Shown: positions 25,701 to 40,100 of the stretch, piece after piece
Layout of the letters: every line of letters starts with the position of its first letter
How positions within the stretch are numbered: the first letter of the stretch is position 1
NCBI RefSeq assembly: GCF_051020955.1
Contig: NW_027476467.1
Span: forward strand, 156,256 to 220,255
Direction of reading: 5' to 3'
Source: Megalopta genalis
Taxonomy: Eukaryota; Arthropoda; Insecta; Hymenoptera; Halictidae
DNA length: 64,000 bases
The notes under the pieces: generated by a model
Told to the model about the DNA's origin: nothing
Database searches by the model: none
Seen by the model: only the letters and a program-made list of their open reading frames with translations
Made by a program: the position numbers and the translations under genes

Positions 25701-28700
25701 CGATCTACATCGCATTGATTTGAAGCTAAATCATGTGTTTTGCATGCATTTGAAGCTAACTCGTTTGTTTCCCCTGCATTTGAAGCTATATCACTTATAT
25801 CCCAAGTGTTTGAAGCTAAATCATTTGTTTCGCATGAATTTGAAGCTAAACCTTCTACATCGCATTGGTTTTGAAGCTTAATCATGTGTTTCACATGGAT
25901 TTGAAGCTAATTCGTTTCTATCCCCTGCATTTGAAGCTATATAATTTATATCGTAAGTATCTGATAATAAATCATTTGTTTCGCATGGATTTGAAGCTAA
26001 ACCTTCTACATCGCTTTGCTTTGCATCTAAATGATGTTTTTCGCAAGGATTTGAACTAACTCGTTTGTTTCGTCTGCATTTGAAGCTATATCACTTATAT
26101 CCCAAGTGTTTGAAGCTAAATCATTTGTTTCGCATGGATTTGAAGCTAACTCGTTTGTTTCGTCTGCATTTGGAGGTATATCACTTATATCGCAAGTATC
26201 TGAAACTAAATTATTTGTTTCGCATGGATTTGAAGCTAAACTTCTACATCGCATGGACTTGAAGCTAACCCGTTTGTTTCGCATGCAGCTGAAACTATAT
26301 CACCCATATCCCAAGTGTTTGCAGCTCTATCATTTGTTTCGCATGGATTTGAAGCTAACTCGTTTGTTTCGTCTGCACTTAAAGCAATATCACATATATC
26401 GCTAGTATCTGAAGCTAAATCATTTGTTTCGCATGGATTTGAAGCTAAACCTTCAACATCGCTTTGATTTGCAGCTATATCATGTGTTTGGCATGGATTT
26501 GCAGCTAACTCGTTCGTTTCGCCTGCATTTGATGCTATATCACTTATATCGCAAGTATCTGAAGCTAAATCATTTGTTTCGCATAGATTTGAAGCCAAAC
26601 CTTCTATATCGCATTGATTTGATGTTAAATCATGTGTTTTGCATGGATTTGAAGCTAACTCGTTTGTTTCCCTTGCATTTGAAGCTATATCACTTATATC
26701 GCAAGTATCTGATGCTAACTCATTTATTTCGCATGGACTTGAAGCTAACTCGTTTGTTTGGCCTTTATTTGATGCTATATCACTTATATCGCAAGTATCT
26801 GAAGCTAAATCATTAGTTTCGCATGGATTTGAAGCCAAACATTCTATATCGCATTGATTTGATGTTAAATCATGAGTTTTGCATGGATTTGAAGCTAACT
26901 CGTTTGTTTCCCTTGCATTTGAAGCTATATAACTTATATCCCAAATGTGTGAAGCTACATCATTTGTTTCGCTTGGATTTAAATTTAAACGATCTACATC
27001 GCATTGATTTGAAGCTAAATCATGTGTTTTGCATGCATTTGAAGCTAACTCGTTTGTTTCCCCTGCAATTGAAGCTATATCACTTATATCGCAAATGTGT
27101 GAAGCTACATCATTTGATTCGCATGGATTTAAAGCTAAACGATCTACATCGCATTGATTTGAAGCTGAATCATGTGTTTTGCATGCATGTGAAGCTAACT
27201 TCGTTTGTTTCCCCTGCATTTTGAAGCTATATCACTTATATCGCAAGTTCATTTGCTAAATCATGTGTTTCGCTTTGACTTGAAGCTATACCTTCTACAT
27301 CGCATGATTTGCAGCTAAATTATGTGTTTCGCATGGATTTGAATCTTACTTGTTTGTTTCGCCTGCATTTGAAGCTATATCACTTATATCGCAAGCATTT
27401 GAAGCTAAATCATTTGTTCCGCATGGATTTGAAGCTAAGCCTTCTACATCGCATTGATTTGAAGCTTAATCATGTGTGACGCATGGAGTTGAAGCCAGCT
27501 CGTTTGTTTCGTCTGCATTTGAAACGTATATCGCTTATAACGCAATTATCTGAAGATAAATCATTTGTTCCGCATGGATTTGAAGCTAAGCCTTCTACTT
27601 CGCATTGATTTGAAGCTAAATCACGTGTATCGCATGCATTTTGAAGCTAACTCGTTTGATTCGTCTGCATTTGAAGCTATATCACTTATATCCCGAGTGT
27701 TTGATGCTAAATCATTTGTTTCGCATGGATTTGTATCTAAACCTTCTACATCGCATTGATTTGATGCTAAATCATGTGTTTCGCTTGGATCTGAAGCTAA
27801 CTCATTTGTTTCGTGTGCATTTGAAGCTATATCACTTATATCCCAAGTGTTTGAAGCTAAATCATTTGTTTCGCATTAATTTGAAGCTAAACCTTCTACA
27901 TCGCATTGATTTGAAGCTTAATCATGTGTTTCACGTGGATTTGAAGCTAATTCGTTTCTATCCCCTGCATTTGAAGCTATATCATTTATATCGCAAGTAT
28001 CTGATACTAAATCATTTGTTTCGCATGGATTTGAAGCTAAACCTTCTACATCGCATTGCTTTGCATCTAAATGATGTTTTTCGCAAGGATTTGAACTAAC
28101 TCGTTTGTTTCGTCTGCATTTGAAGCTATATCACTTATATCCTAAGTGTTTGAAGCTAAATCATTTGTTTCGCATGATTTGAAGCTAACTCGTTTGTTTC
28201 GTCTGCATTTGGAGGTATATCACTTATATCGCAAGTATCTGAAACTAAATCATTTGTTTCGTATGGATTTGAAGCTAAACCTTCTACATCGCATGGACTT
28301 GAAGCTAACTCGTTTGTTTCGCATGCAGCTGGAACTATATCACCCATATCCCAAGTGTTTGCAGCTCTATCATTTGTTTCGCATGGATTTGAAGCTAACT
28401 CGTTTGTTTCGTCTGCACTTAAAGCAATATCACATATATCGCTAGTATCTGAAGCTAAATCATTTGTTTCGCATGGATTTGAAGCTAAACCTTCTACATC
28501 GCATGGACTTGAAGCTAACTCGTTTGTTTCGCATGCAGCTGAAGCTTTATCACCCATATCCCAAGTGTTTGCAGCTCAATCATTTGTTTCTCATGGATAT
28601 GAAGCTAAACCATCTAAATCGCATGAATTTTAAGCTAAATCATGTGTTCCGCATGGATTTGAAGCTAACTCGTTTGTTTCGTCTGCACTTAAAGCAATAT

Positions 28701-29256
28701 CACATATATCGCTAGTATCAGAAGCTAAATCATTTGTTTCGCATGGATTTGAAGCTAAACCTTCAACATCACTTTGATTTGCAGCTATATCATGTGTTTC
28801 GCATGGATTTGCAGCTAACTCGTGCATTTCGCCTGCATTTGATGCTATATCACTTATATCGCAAGTATCTGAAGCTAAATCATTTGTTTCGCATGGATTT
28901 GAAGCCAAACCTTCTATATCGCATTGATTTGATGTTAAATCATGTGTTTTGCATGGATTTGAAGCTAACTCGTTTGTTTCCCTTGCATTTGAAGCTATAT
29001 CACTTATATCGCAAGTATTTGAAGCAAAATCATTTGTTTCGCATGGATTTGAAGCTAAACCTTCTACATCTCATTGCTTTGCATCTAAATGATGTTTTTC
29101 ACAAGGATTTGAACTAACTCGTTTGTTTCTTCTGCATTTGAAGCTATATCACTTATATCGCAAGTGTTTGATGCTAAATCATTTGTTTCGCATGGATTTG
29201 AAGCTAACTCGTTTGTTTCGTCTGCATTTGGAGGTATATCACTTATATCGCAAGTA

Positions 29257-29796
29257 TCTGAAACTAAATCATTTGTTTCGCATGGATTTGAAGCTAATCC
29301 TTCTACATCGCATGGACTTGAAGCTAACTCGTTTGTTTCGTATGCAGCTGAAACTATATCACCCATATCCCAAGTGTTTGCAGCTCTATCATTTGTTTCG
29401 CATGGATTTGAAGCTAAACCATCTAAATCGCATGAATTTTAAGCTAAATCATGTGTTCCGCATGGATTTGAAGCTAACTCGTTTGTTTCGTCTGCACTTA
29501 AAGCAATATCACATATATCGCTAGTATCTGAAGCTAAATCATTTGTTTCGCATGGAATTGAAGCTAAACCTTCTACATCGCATGGACTTGAAGCTAACTC
29601 GTTTGTTTCGCATGCAGCTGAAGCTATATCACCCATATCCCAAGTGTTTGCAGCTCTATCATTTGTTTCGCATGGATTTGAAACTAAACCATCTAAATCG
29701 CATGAATTTTAAGCTAAATCATGTGTTCCGCATGGTTTTGAAGCTAACTCGTTTGTTTCGTCTGCGCTTAAAGCAATATCACATATATCGCTAGTA
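29257..29796 (+). repeat. Two 270-bp HOR units in tandem
   Basis: The units are 29,257-29,526 and 29,527-29,796, each ending with the gctagta E variant, exactly 270 bp apart. They are nearly identical and carry the same stop-bearing variants. Confidence 0.88.
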
Positions 29797-30936
29797 TCTG
29801 AAGCTAAATCATTTGTTTCGCATGGATTTGAAGCTAAACCTTCAACATCGCTTTGATTTGCAGCTATATCATGTGTTTCGCATGGATTTGCAGCTAACTC
29901 GTTCGTTTCGCCTGCATTTGATGCTATTTCACTTATATCGCAAGTATCTGAAGCTAAATTATTTGTTTCGCATAGATTTGAAGCCAAACCTTCTATATCG
30001 CATTGATTTGATGTTAAATAATGTGTTTTGCATGGATTTGAAGCTAACTCGTTTGTTTCCCTTGCATTTGAAGCTATATCACTTATATCGCAAGTATCTG
30101 ATGCTAACTCATTTATTTCGCATGGATTTGAAGCTAACTCGTTTGTTTGGCTTTTATTTGATGCTATATCACTTATATCGCAAGTATCTGAAGCTAAATC
30201 ATTAGTTTCGCATGGATTTGAAGCCAAACATTCTATATCGCATTGATTTGATGTTAAATCATGTGTTTTGCATGGATTTGAAGCTAACTCGTTTGTTTCC
30301 CTTGCATTTGAAGCTATATCACTTATATCCCAAATGTGTGAAGCTACATCATTTGTTTCGCTTGGATTTAAAGCTAAACGATCTACATCGCATTGATTTG
30401 AAGCTAAATCATGTGTTTTGCATGCATTTGAAGCTAACTCGTTTGTTTCCCCTGCATTTGAAGCTATATCACTTATATCGCAAGTTCATGTGCTAAATCA
30501 TGTGTTTCGCTTTGACTTGAAGCTATACCTTCTACATCGCATTGATTTGAAGCTTAATCATGTGTGTCGCATGGAGTTGAAGCTATCTCGTTTGTTTCGT
30601 CTGCAGTTGAATCTATATCACTTATATCGCAAGCATTTGAAGCTAAATCATTTGTTCCGCATGGATTTGAAGCTCAGCCTTCTACTTCGCATTGATTTTA
30701 AGCTAAATCATGTGTATCGCATGCATTTTGAAGCTAACTCGTTTGATTTGTCTGCATTTGAAGCTATATCACTTATATCCCGAGTGTATGATGCTAAATC
30801 ATTTGTTTCGCATAGATTTGTATCTAAACCTTCTACATCGCATTGATGTGATGCTAAATCATGTGTTTCGCTTGGATGTGAAGCTAACTCATTTGTTTCG
30901 TCTGCATTTGAAGCTATATCACTTATATCCCAAGCG

Positions 30937-31476
30937 TTTGAAGCTAAATCATTTGTTTCGCATGGATTTGAAGCTAAACCTTCTACATTGCATGGACTTG
31001 AAGCTAACTCGTTTGTTTCGCATGCAGCTGAAGCTATATCACCCATATCCCAAGTGTTTGCAGCTCTATCATTTGTTTCGCATGGATTTGAAGCTAAACC
31101 ATCTAAATCGCATGAATTTTAAGCTAAATCATGTGTTCCGCATGGATTTGAAGCTAACTCGTTTGTTTCGACTGCACTTAAAGCAATATCACATATATCG
31201 CTAGTATCTGAAGCTAAATCATTTGTTTCGCATGGAATTGAAGCTAAACCTACTACATCGCATGGACTTGAAGCTAACTCGTTTGTTTCGCATGCAGCTG
31301 AAGCTATATCACCCATATCCCAAGTGTTTGCAGCTCTATCATTTGTTTCGCATGGATTTGAAGCTAAACCATCTAAATCGCATGAATTGTAAGCTAAATC
31401 ATGTGTTCCGCATGGATTTGAAGCTAACTCGTTTGTTTCGTTTGCACTTAAAGCAATATCACATATATCGCTAGTA
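30937..31476 (+). repeat. Two 270-bp HOR units in tandem
   Basis: The units are 30,937-31,206 and 31,207-31,476, with the same order and markers as at 29.3 kb. In the second unit the gaattttaag marker is gaattgtaag, so copies diverge by point mutation. Confidence 0.88.
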
Positions 31477-32613
31477 TCTGAAGCTAAATCATTTGTTTCG
31501 CATGGATTTGAAGCTAAACCTTCAACATCGCTTTCATTTGCAGCTATATCATGTGTTTCGCATGGATTTGCAGCTAACTCGTTCGTTTCGCCTGCATTTG
31601 ATGCTATATCACTTATATCGCAAGTATCTGAAGCTAAATCATTTGTTTCGCATGGATTTGAAGCCAAACATTCTATATCGCATTGATTTGATGTTAAATC
31701 ATGTGTTTTGCATGGATTTGAAGCTAACTCGTTTGTTTCCCTTGCATTTGAAGCTATATCACTTATATCGCAAGTATCTGATACTAAATCATTTGTTTCG
31801 CATGGATTTGTATCTAAATTTTCTACATCGCATTGATTTGATGCTAAATCATGTGTTTCGCTTGGATGTGAAGCTAACTAATTTGTTTCGTCTGCATTTG
31901 AAGCTATATCACTTATATCCCAAGTGTTTGAAGCTAAATCATTTGTTTCGCATGAATTTGAAGCTAAACCTTCCACATTGCATTGATTTGAAGCTTTATC
32001 ATGTGTTTCACATGGATTTGAAGCTAATTCGTTTCTATCCCCTGCATTTGAAGCTATATCATTTATATCGCAAGTATCTGATACTAAATCATTTGTTTCG
32101 CATGGATTTGAAGCTAAACCTTCTACATCGCATTGCTTTGCATCTAAATGATGTTTTTCGCAAGGATTTGAACTAACTCGTTTGTTTCGTCTGCATTTGA
32201 AGCTATATCACTTATATCCCAATTGTTTGAAGCTTAATCATTTGTTTCGCATGGATTTGAAGCTAACTCGTTCGTTTCGCCTGCATTTGATGCTATATCA
32301 CTTATATCGCAAGTATCTGAAGCTAAATCATTTGTTCCGCATGGATTTGAAGCTAAGCCTTCTACATCGCATTTATTTGAATCTTAATCATGTGTGTCGC
32401 ATGGAGTTGAAGCCAGCTCGTTTGTTTCGTCTGTATTTGAACGTATATCGCTTATAACGCAATTATCTGAAGATAAATCATTTGTTCCGCATGGATTTGA
32501 AGCTAAGCCTTCTACTTCGCATTGATTTGAAGCTAAATCATGAGTATCGCATGCATTTTGAAGCTAACTGGTTTGATTCGTCTGCATTTGAAGCTATCTC
32601 ACTTATATCCCGA

Positions 32614-33381
32614 GTGTTTGATGCTAAATCATTTGTTTCGCATGGATTTGTATCTAAACCTTCTACATCGCATTGATTTAATGCTAAATCATGTGTTTCG
32701 CTTGGATGTGAAGCTAACTCATTTGTTTCGTCTGCATTTGAAGCTATATCACTTATATCCAAAGTGTTTGAAGCTAAATCATTTGTTTCGCATGAATTTG
32801 AAGCTAAACCTTCTACATCGCATTGATTTGAAGCTTAATCATGTGTTTCACATGGATTTGAAGCTAATTCGTTTCTATCCACTGCATTTGAAGCTAAATA
32901 ATTTATATCGCAAGTATCTGATACTAAATCATTTGTTTCGCATGGATTTGAAGCTAAACCTTCTACATCGCATTGCTTTGCATCTAAATGATGTTTTTCG
33001 CAAGGATTTGAACTAACTCGTTTGTTTCGTCTGCATTTGAAGCTATATCACTTATATCCCAAGTGTTTGATGCTAAATCATTTGTTTCGCATGGATTTGT
33101 ATCTAAACCTTCTACATCGCATTGATTTAATGCTAAATCATGTGTTTCGCTTGGATGTGAAGCTAACTCATTTGTTTCGTCTGCATTTGAAGCTATATCA
33201 CTTATATCCAAAGTGTTTGAAGCTAAATCATTTGTTTCGCATGAATTTGAAGCTAAACCTTCTACATCGCATTGATTTGAAGCTTAATCATGTGTTTCAC
33301 ATGGATTTGAAGCTAATTCGTTTCTATCCCCTGCATTTGAAGCTAAATAATTTATATCGCAAGTATCTGATACTAAATCAT
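32614..33381 (+). repeat. 449-bp tandem duplication
   Basis: 32,614-32,932 repeats at 33,063-33,381 with about one substitution. Shared private variants include ggatttgtatc, gatttaatgc and aagctaaataattt. The offset is three 150-bp units less one base. Confidence 0.82.
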
Positions 33382-33407
33382 TGGTTTCGCATGAATTTGA
33401 TGCTAAA

Positions 33408-33550
33408 CCTTCTACATCGCATTGATTTGCTGCTAAATCGCGTATTTCGCATAGATTTCAAGCTAAACCTACTACATGGCATCGATTTGAAGCTAAATCG
33501 TGTGTTTCGCTTGGATATGAAGCTATATCATTTATATCGCAAGCATCTGA
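33408..33550 (+). repeat. Dispersed copy of the 16.2 kb segment
   Basis: See 16,158-16,300. It joins directly to the 449-bp tandem duplication on its left, so this is a recombination joint between two unrelated HOR neighbourhoods. Confidence 0.8.
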
Positions 33551-35527
33551 ACCTAAATCATTTGTTTCGCATGGATTTGAAGCTAAACCTCCAACATCGC
33601 TTTGATTTGCAGCTATATCATGTGTTTCGCATGGATTTGCAGCTAACTCGTTAGTTTCGCCCGCATTTGATGCTATATCACTTATATCGCAAGTATCTGA
33701 AGCTAAATCATTTGTTTCGCATGGATTTGAAGCTAAACCATCTAAATCGCATGAATTTTTAGCTAAATCATGTGTTCCGCATGGATTTGAAGCTAACTCG
33801 TTTGTTTCGTCTGCACTTAAAGCAATATCACATATATCGCTAGTATCTGAAGCTAAATCATTTGTTTCTCATGGATTTGAAGCTAAACCTTCAATATCGC
33901 TTTGATTTGCAGCTATATCATGTGTTTCGCATGGATTTGCAGCTAACTCGTTTGTTTCCCTTGCATTTTAAGCTATATCACTTATATCGCAAGTATCTGA
34001 TGCTAAGTCATTTATTTCGCATGGATTTGAAGCTAACTCGTTTGTTTGGCCTGCAGTTGAATCTATATCAGTTATATCGCAAGTATTTGAAGCAAAATCA
34101 TTTGTTCCGCATCGATTTGAAGCTAAGCCTTCTACTTCGAATTGATTTGAAGCTAAATCATTTGATTCGCTTGGATGTGAAGCTAGCTCGTTTGTTTCGT
34201 CTGCATTTGAAGCTATATCACTTATATCCCAAATGTGTGACGCTACATCATTTGATTCGCTTGGATTTAAAGCTAAACGATCTACATCGCATTGATTTGA
34301 AGCTGAATCATGTGTTTTGCATGCATTTGTAGCTAACTCGTTTGTTTCCCCTGCATTTGAAGCTATATCACTTATATCGCAAGTTCATGTGCTAAATCAT
34401 GTGTTTCGCTTTGACTTGAAGCTTTACCTTCTACATCGCATTGATTTGCAGCTAAATTATGTGTTTCGCATGGATTTGAATCTTACTTGTTTGTTTCGCC
34501 TGCATTTGAAGCTATATCACTTAAATCGCAAGCATTTGAAGCTAAATCATTTGTTTCGCTTGGATTTGAAGCTGAGCCTTCTACATCGCATTGATTTGAA
34601 GCTTAGTCATGCGTGTCGCATGGAGTTGAAGCTACCTCGTTTGTTTCGACTGCATTTGAACGTATATCGCTTATAACGCAATTATCTGAAGATAAATCAT
34701 TTGTTCCGCATGGATTTGAAGCTAAGCCTTCTACTTCGCATTGATTTGAAGCTAAATCATGTGTATCGCATGCATTTTGAAGCTAACTCCTTTGATTCGT
34801 CTGCATTTGAAGCTATATCACTTACATCCCGAGTGTTTGATGCTAAATCATTTGTTTCGCATGGATTTGTATCTAAACCTTCTACATCGCATTGATTTGA
34901 GGCTAAATCATGTGTTTCGCTTGGATGTGAAGCTAACTCATTTATTTCGTCTGCATTTGAAGCTATATCACTTATATCCCAAGTGTTTGATGCTAAATCA
35001 TTTGTTTCGCATGAATTTGAAGCTAAACCTTCTACATCGCATTGATTTGAAGCTTAATCATGTGTTTCACATGGATTTGAAGCTAATTCGTTTCTATCCC
35101 CTGCATTTGAAGCTATATCATTTATATCGTAAGTATCTGAAACTAAATCATTTGTTTCGCACGGATTTGAAGCTAAACCTTCTACATCGCATTGATTTTC
35201 GGTTTAATCATGTGTTTCGCATGGATTTGAAACTAACTTGTTTGTTTCGTCTGCATTTGAAGCTATATCACTTATATCCCAAGTATTTGAAGCTAAATCA
35301 TTTGTTTCGCATGGATTTGAAGCTAAACCTACTCCATCGCATGGACTTGAAGCTAACTCGTTTGTATCGCATGCAGCTGAAGCTATATCACCCATATCCC
35401 AAGTGTTTGCAGCTCTATCATTTGTTTCGCATGGATTTGAAGCTAAACCATCTAAATCGCGTGAATTTTAAGCTAAATCATGTGTTCCGCATGGATTTGA
35501 AGTTAACTCGTTTGTTTCGTCTGCACT

Positions 35528-35979
35528 TGAAGCTACATCACTTATATCGCAAGTATCTGAAGCTAAATCACTTGTTTCGCATGGATTTGAATCTAAACCT
35601 TCAACATCGCATTGATTTGCAGCTAAATCACGTGTTCCGCATGGATTTGAAGCCAACTCGTTTGTTTCGTCTGCACTTGAAACTATATCACTTATATCGC
35701 AAGTATCTGAAGGTATATCATCTGTTTCGCATAGATTTGAAGCTAACTCGTTTGTTTCGTCTGCAATTGAAGCTATATCACTTATATCCCATTGTTTGAA
35801 GCTAAATCATTTGTTTCGCATGGACTTGAAGCTAAACCTTCCACACAGCATTGATTTGAGGCTTAATCATGTGTTTTGCATGGTTTTCAGGCTAACTCGT
35901 TTATTTCCCCTGCATTTAAAGCTATATCACTCATATCGCAAATAACTGGAGCTAAATCATTGGTTTCGCATGGATTTGA
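35528..35979 (+). repeat. Source-like segment of the 41.2 kb patchwork copy
   Basis: About 452 bp matching 41,166-41,617 at offset 5,638, with one or two substitutions noticed (cacgtg versus catgtg, catctg versus catttg). It includes the deletion-bearing unit cccattgtttgaag and the variants ccacacagc and aataactggagc. Confidence 0.83.
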
Positions 35980-36965
35980 AGCTAAACCTTCTACATCGCA
36001 CTGATTTGCTGCTAAATCATGTGTTTCGCATGGATCTAAAGCTAAGCCTTCTACTTCTCATCGATTTGAAGCTTAATCATGTGTTTCGCATGGATTTGCA
36101 GCTAACTCGTTTGTATCCCCTGAATTTGAACTATATCACTTATATCGCAAGAATCTGAAGCTAAATCATTTGTGATGCATGGATTTGAAGCTACACTTTC
36201 TACATCGCATTGATTTGCTGCTAAATCATGTGTTTCGCTTGGATTTGAAGCTAAATCATCTTCATCGCACTGATTTGAAGCTAAATCATGTGTTTCGCTT
36301 GGGTTGGAAAGTATCTCGTTTGTTTCGTCTGCATTTGAAGCTATACTACTTATATCCCAAATGTTTGAAGCTCAATCATTTGCTTCGCATGGATTTGAAG
36401 CTAATCCTTCTACATCGCATTGATTTGAAGCTAAATTATGTGTTTCGCATGGAGTTGAAGCCAGCTCGTTTGTTTCGTCTGCATTTGAACGTATATCGCT
36501 TATAACGCAATTATCTGAAGATAAATCATTTGCTCCGCATGGATTTGAAGCTAAGCCTTCTACTTCGCATTGATTTGAAGCTAAATCATGTGTATCGCAT
36601 GCATTTTGAAGCTAACTCCTTTGATTCGTCTGCATTTGAAGCTATATCACTTATATCCCGAGTGTTTGATGCTAAATCATTTGTTTCGCATGGATTTGTA
36701 GCCAAACCTTCTACATCGCATTGATTTGAAGCTAAATCATGTGTTTCGCTTGGCTGTGAAGCTAACTCGTTTGTTTCGTCTGCATTTGAAGCTATATCAC
36801 TTATATCCCAAGTGTTTGAAGATAAATCATTTGATTCGCATGGATTTGAAGCTAGCTTGTTTCTTTCGTCTGCATTTGAAGCTATATCACATATATCGCA
36901 AGTGTCTGAAACTAAATCATTTGTGTCGCATGGATTTGAAGCTATCTCGTTTGTTTCGTCTGCAT

Positions 36966-37146
36966 TTGAATCTATATCACTTATATCGCAAGTATCTGAA
37001 CCTAAATCATTGGTTTCGCATGGATTTGAAGCTAAACCTTCTTACATCGCATAGATTTGAAGCTAAATCATGTGTTTCGCATGTATTTGAATCTAACTCG
37101 GTTGTTGCGCATGCAGTTGAATCTAAATAACGTACATCGCAAGTAT
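36966..37146 (+). repeat. Dispersed copy of the window's first 180 bp
   Basis: It carries the same rare variants as positions 1-180, 37 kb away, in the same orientation. Confidence 0.8.
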
Positions 37147-40100
37147 TTGTAGCTAAACCATTTCTTTGGAATGGATTTGAAGCTAAACCTTCTACATCGC
37201 ATTGATTTGCAGCTAAATAATGTGTTTCGCATGGATTTGAAGCTAACTCGTTTGTTTGACCTGCAGTTGAATGTATATCACTTATATCGCAAGTATTTGA
37301 AGCAAAATCATTTGTTCCGTATCGATTTGAAGCTAAGACTTCTACTTCGCATTGATTTGAAGCTAAATCATGTGTTTCGCTTGGATGTGAAGCTAACTCG
37401 TTTGTTTCGTCTGCATTTGAAGTTATATCACCTATATCCCAAATGTTTGAAGCTACGTCATTTGTTTCGCTTGGATTTAAAGCTAATCGTTCTACATCGC
37501 ATTGATTTAAAGCTAAATCGTGTGTTTGCATGGATTTGAAGCTAACTCGTTTGCTTCCCCTGCATTTGAAGCTATATCACTTATATCGCATGTATCTGAT
37601 GCTAAGTCATTTGTGTCGCATTGATTTGAATCTAAACCTTCCACATCGCATTGATTTGCAGCTAAATCATGTGTTCCGCATGGATTTGAAGCTAACTCGT
37701 TTGTTTCGCATGCAGTTGAAGCTAAATCATGTATATCACAAGTATTTGAAGCGAAACCATTTGATTGGCATGGATTTGAAGCTACGCCTTCTTCTTCGCA
37801 TTGATTTGAAGCTAAATCATGTGTTTCTGTTGATTTTGAATCTAATTAGTTTGTTTCGCATGCAGTTGAACCTAAATCACGTATAAAACAAGTATTTGAT
37901 GCTAAACTATTCGTTTCGCATGGATTTGAAGCTAAGCCTTCAACTCCGCATTGATTTGAAGCTAAATCATGTCTTTTTCCTGAATTTTATGCTAACTCGT
38001 TTGTTTCGCATGCAGTTGAAGTTACATCATGTATATCACAAGTGTTTGAATCGAAACCATTTGATTTGCATGGATTTGAAGCTAAGCCTTCTACTTCGCA
38101 TTGATTTGAAGCTGAATAATGTGTTTCGCTTGAATTTGAAGCTAACCCCATTGTTTCACATGCAGTTCAAGCTGAATCACGTATAAAACAGGTTTTTGAT
38201 GCTAAACTATTCGTTTCGCATCGATTTGAAGCTTAATCATGTGTTTTGCATGGATTTGAAGCTAACTCGTTTGTTTCTCCTGCATTTGAAGCTATATCAC
38301 TTATATCGCATGTATCTGATGCTAAGTCATTTGTGTCGCATTGATTTGAAGCTAAACCTTCCACATTGCATTGGCTTCAAGCTAAACCTTCTGCATCGCA
38401 ATGATTTCAAGCTAAATCATGTGATTCGCTTGGATTTGAAGCTACCTCGTTTGTTTCCCCTGCATTTGAAGCTATATCACTTATATCCCAAGTGTTTGAA
38501 GCTAAATCATGTGTTTCGCTTGGATTTGAAATCAAACCTTCTACATCGCACTCATTTGAAGCTAAATCATGTGATTCGCTTGGATTTGAAGCTAACTCGT
38601 TTGTTTCCCCTGCATTTGAAGCTATATCACTTATATCCCAAGTGTTAGAAGCTAAATCATGTGTTTCGCTTGGATTTGAAGCCAAACCTTCTACATCGCA
38701 CTCATTTGAAGCTAAATCATGTGTTTCGCTTGGATTGGAAGCTATCTCGTTTGTTTCGTCTGCATTTGAAGCTATAGTACTTATATCCCAAGTGTTTGAA
38801 GATAAATCATTTGCTTCGCATGGATTTGAAGCTAGCTTGTTTCTTTCGTCTGCATTTGTAGCTATATCACTTCTATCGCAAGTATCTGGACCTAAATCAT
38901 TTGTGTCGCATTGATTTGTAGCTAAACCTTCTACATCGCATTGATTTGAAGCTTAATCATGTGTTTCGCATGGTTTTGAAGCTAAACCTTCTACTTTCGC
39001 ATTGATTTGAAGCTGACTCGTTTGCTTCGTGCGCATTTGAAGCTATATCACTTATATCCCAACTGTTTGAAGATAAATCATTTGATTCGCATGGATTTGA
39101 AGCTAGCTTGTTTCTTTCGTCTGCATTTGTAGCTATATCACTTCTATCGCAAGTATCTGGACCTAAATCATTTGTGTCGCATTGATTTGAAGCTAAGCCT
39201 TCTACTTCGCATTGATTTGCATCTAAATGATGTGTTTCCCCTGCATTTGAAGCTATATCACTTATATCCCAAGTGTTTGAAGCTAATTCATTTGTTTCGC
39301 ATGGATTTGAAGTTATGTCGTTTGTTTCGTCTGCATTTGAATCTATATCACTTATATCGCAAGTATTTGAACCTAAATCATTGGTTTCGCATGGATTTGA
39401 AGCTAAACCATCTACATCGCATAGATTTGAAGCTAAATCATGTGTTTCGCATGGATTTGCAGCTAACTCGTTCGTTTCGCCAGCATTTGATGCTATATCA
39501 CTTATATCGTAAGTATCTGAAGCTAAATCATTTGTTTCGCACGGATTTGAAGCTAAACCTTCTACTTCGCATTGATTTTCAGTTTAATCATGTGTTTCGA
39601 GTGGATGTGAAGCTAACTTGTTTGTTTCGTCTGTATTTGAAGCTATATCACTTATATCCCAAGTATTTGAAGCTAAATCATTTGTTTCGCATGGATTTGA
39701 AGCTAAATCTTCTCCATCGCATGGACTTGAAGCTAACTCGTTTGTTTCGCATGCAGCTGAAGCTATATCACCCATATCCCAAGTGTTTGCAGCTCTATCA
39801 TTTGTTTCGCATGGATTTGAAGCTAAACCATCTAAATCGCATGAATTTTATGCTAAATCATGTGTTCCGCATGGATTTGAAGCTAACTTGTTTGTTTCGT
39901 CTGCACTTGAAGCAATATCACATATATCGCTAGTATCTGAAGCTAAATCATTTGTTTCGCATGGATTTGAAGCTAAACCTTCAACATCGCTTTGATTTGC
40001 AGCTATATCATGTGTTTCGCAAGGATTTGCAGCTAACTCGTTCGTTTCGCCTGCATTTGATGCTATATCACTTATATCGCAAGTATCCGAAGCTAAATCA

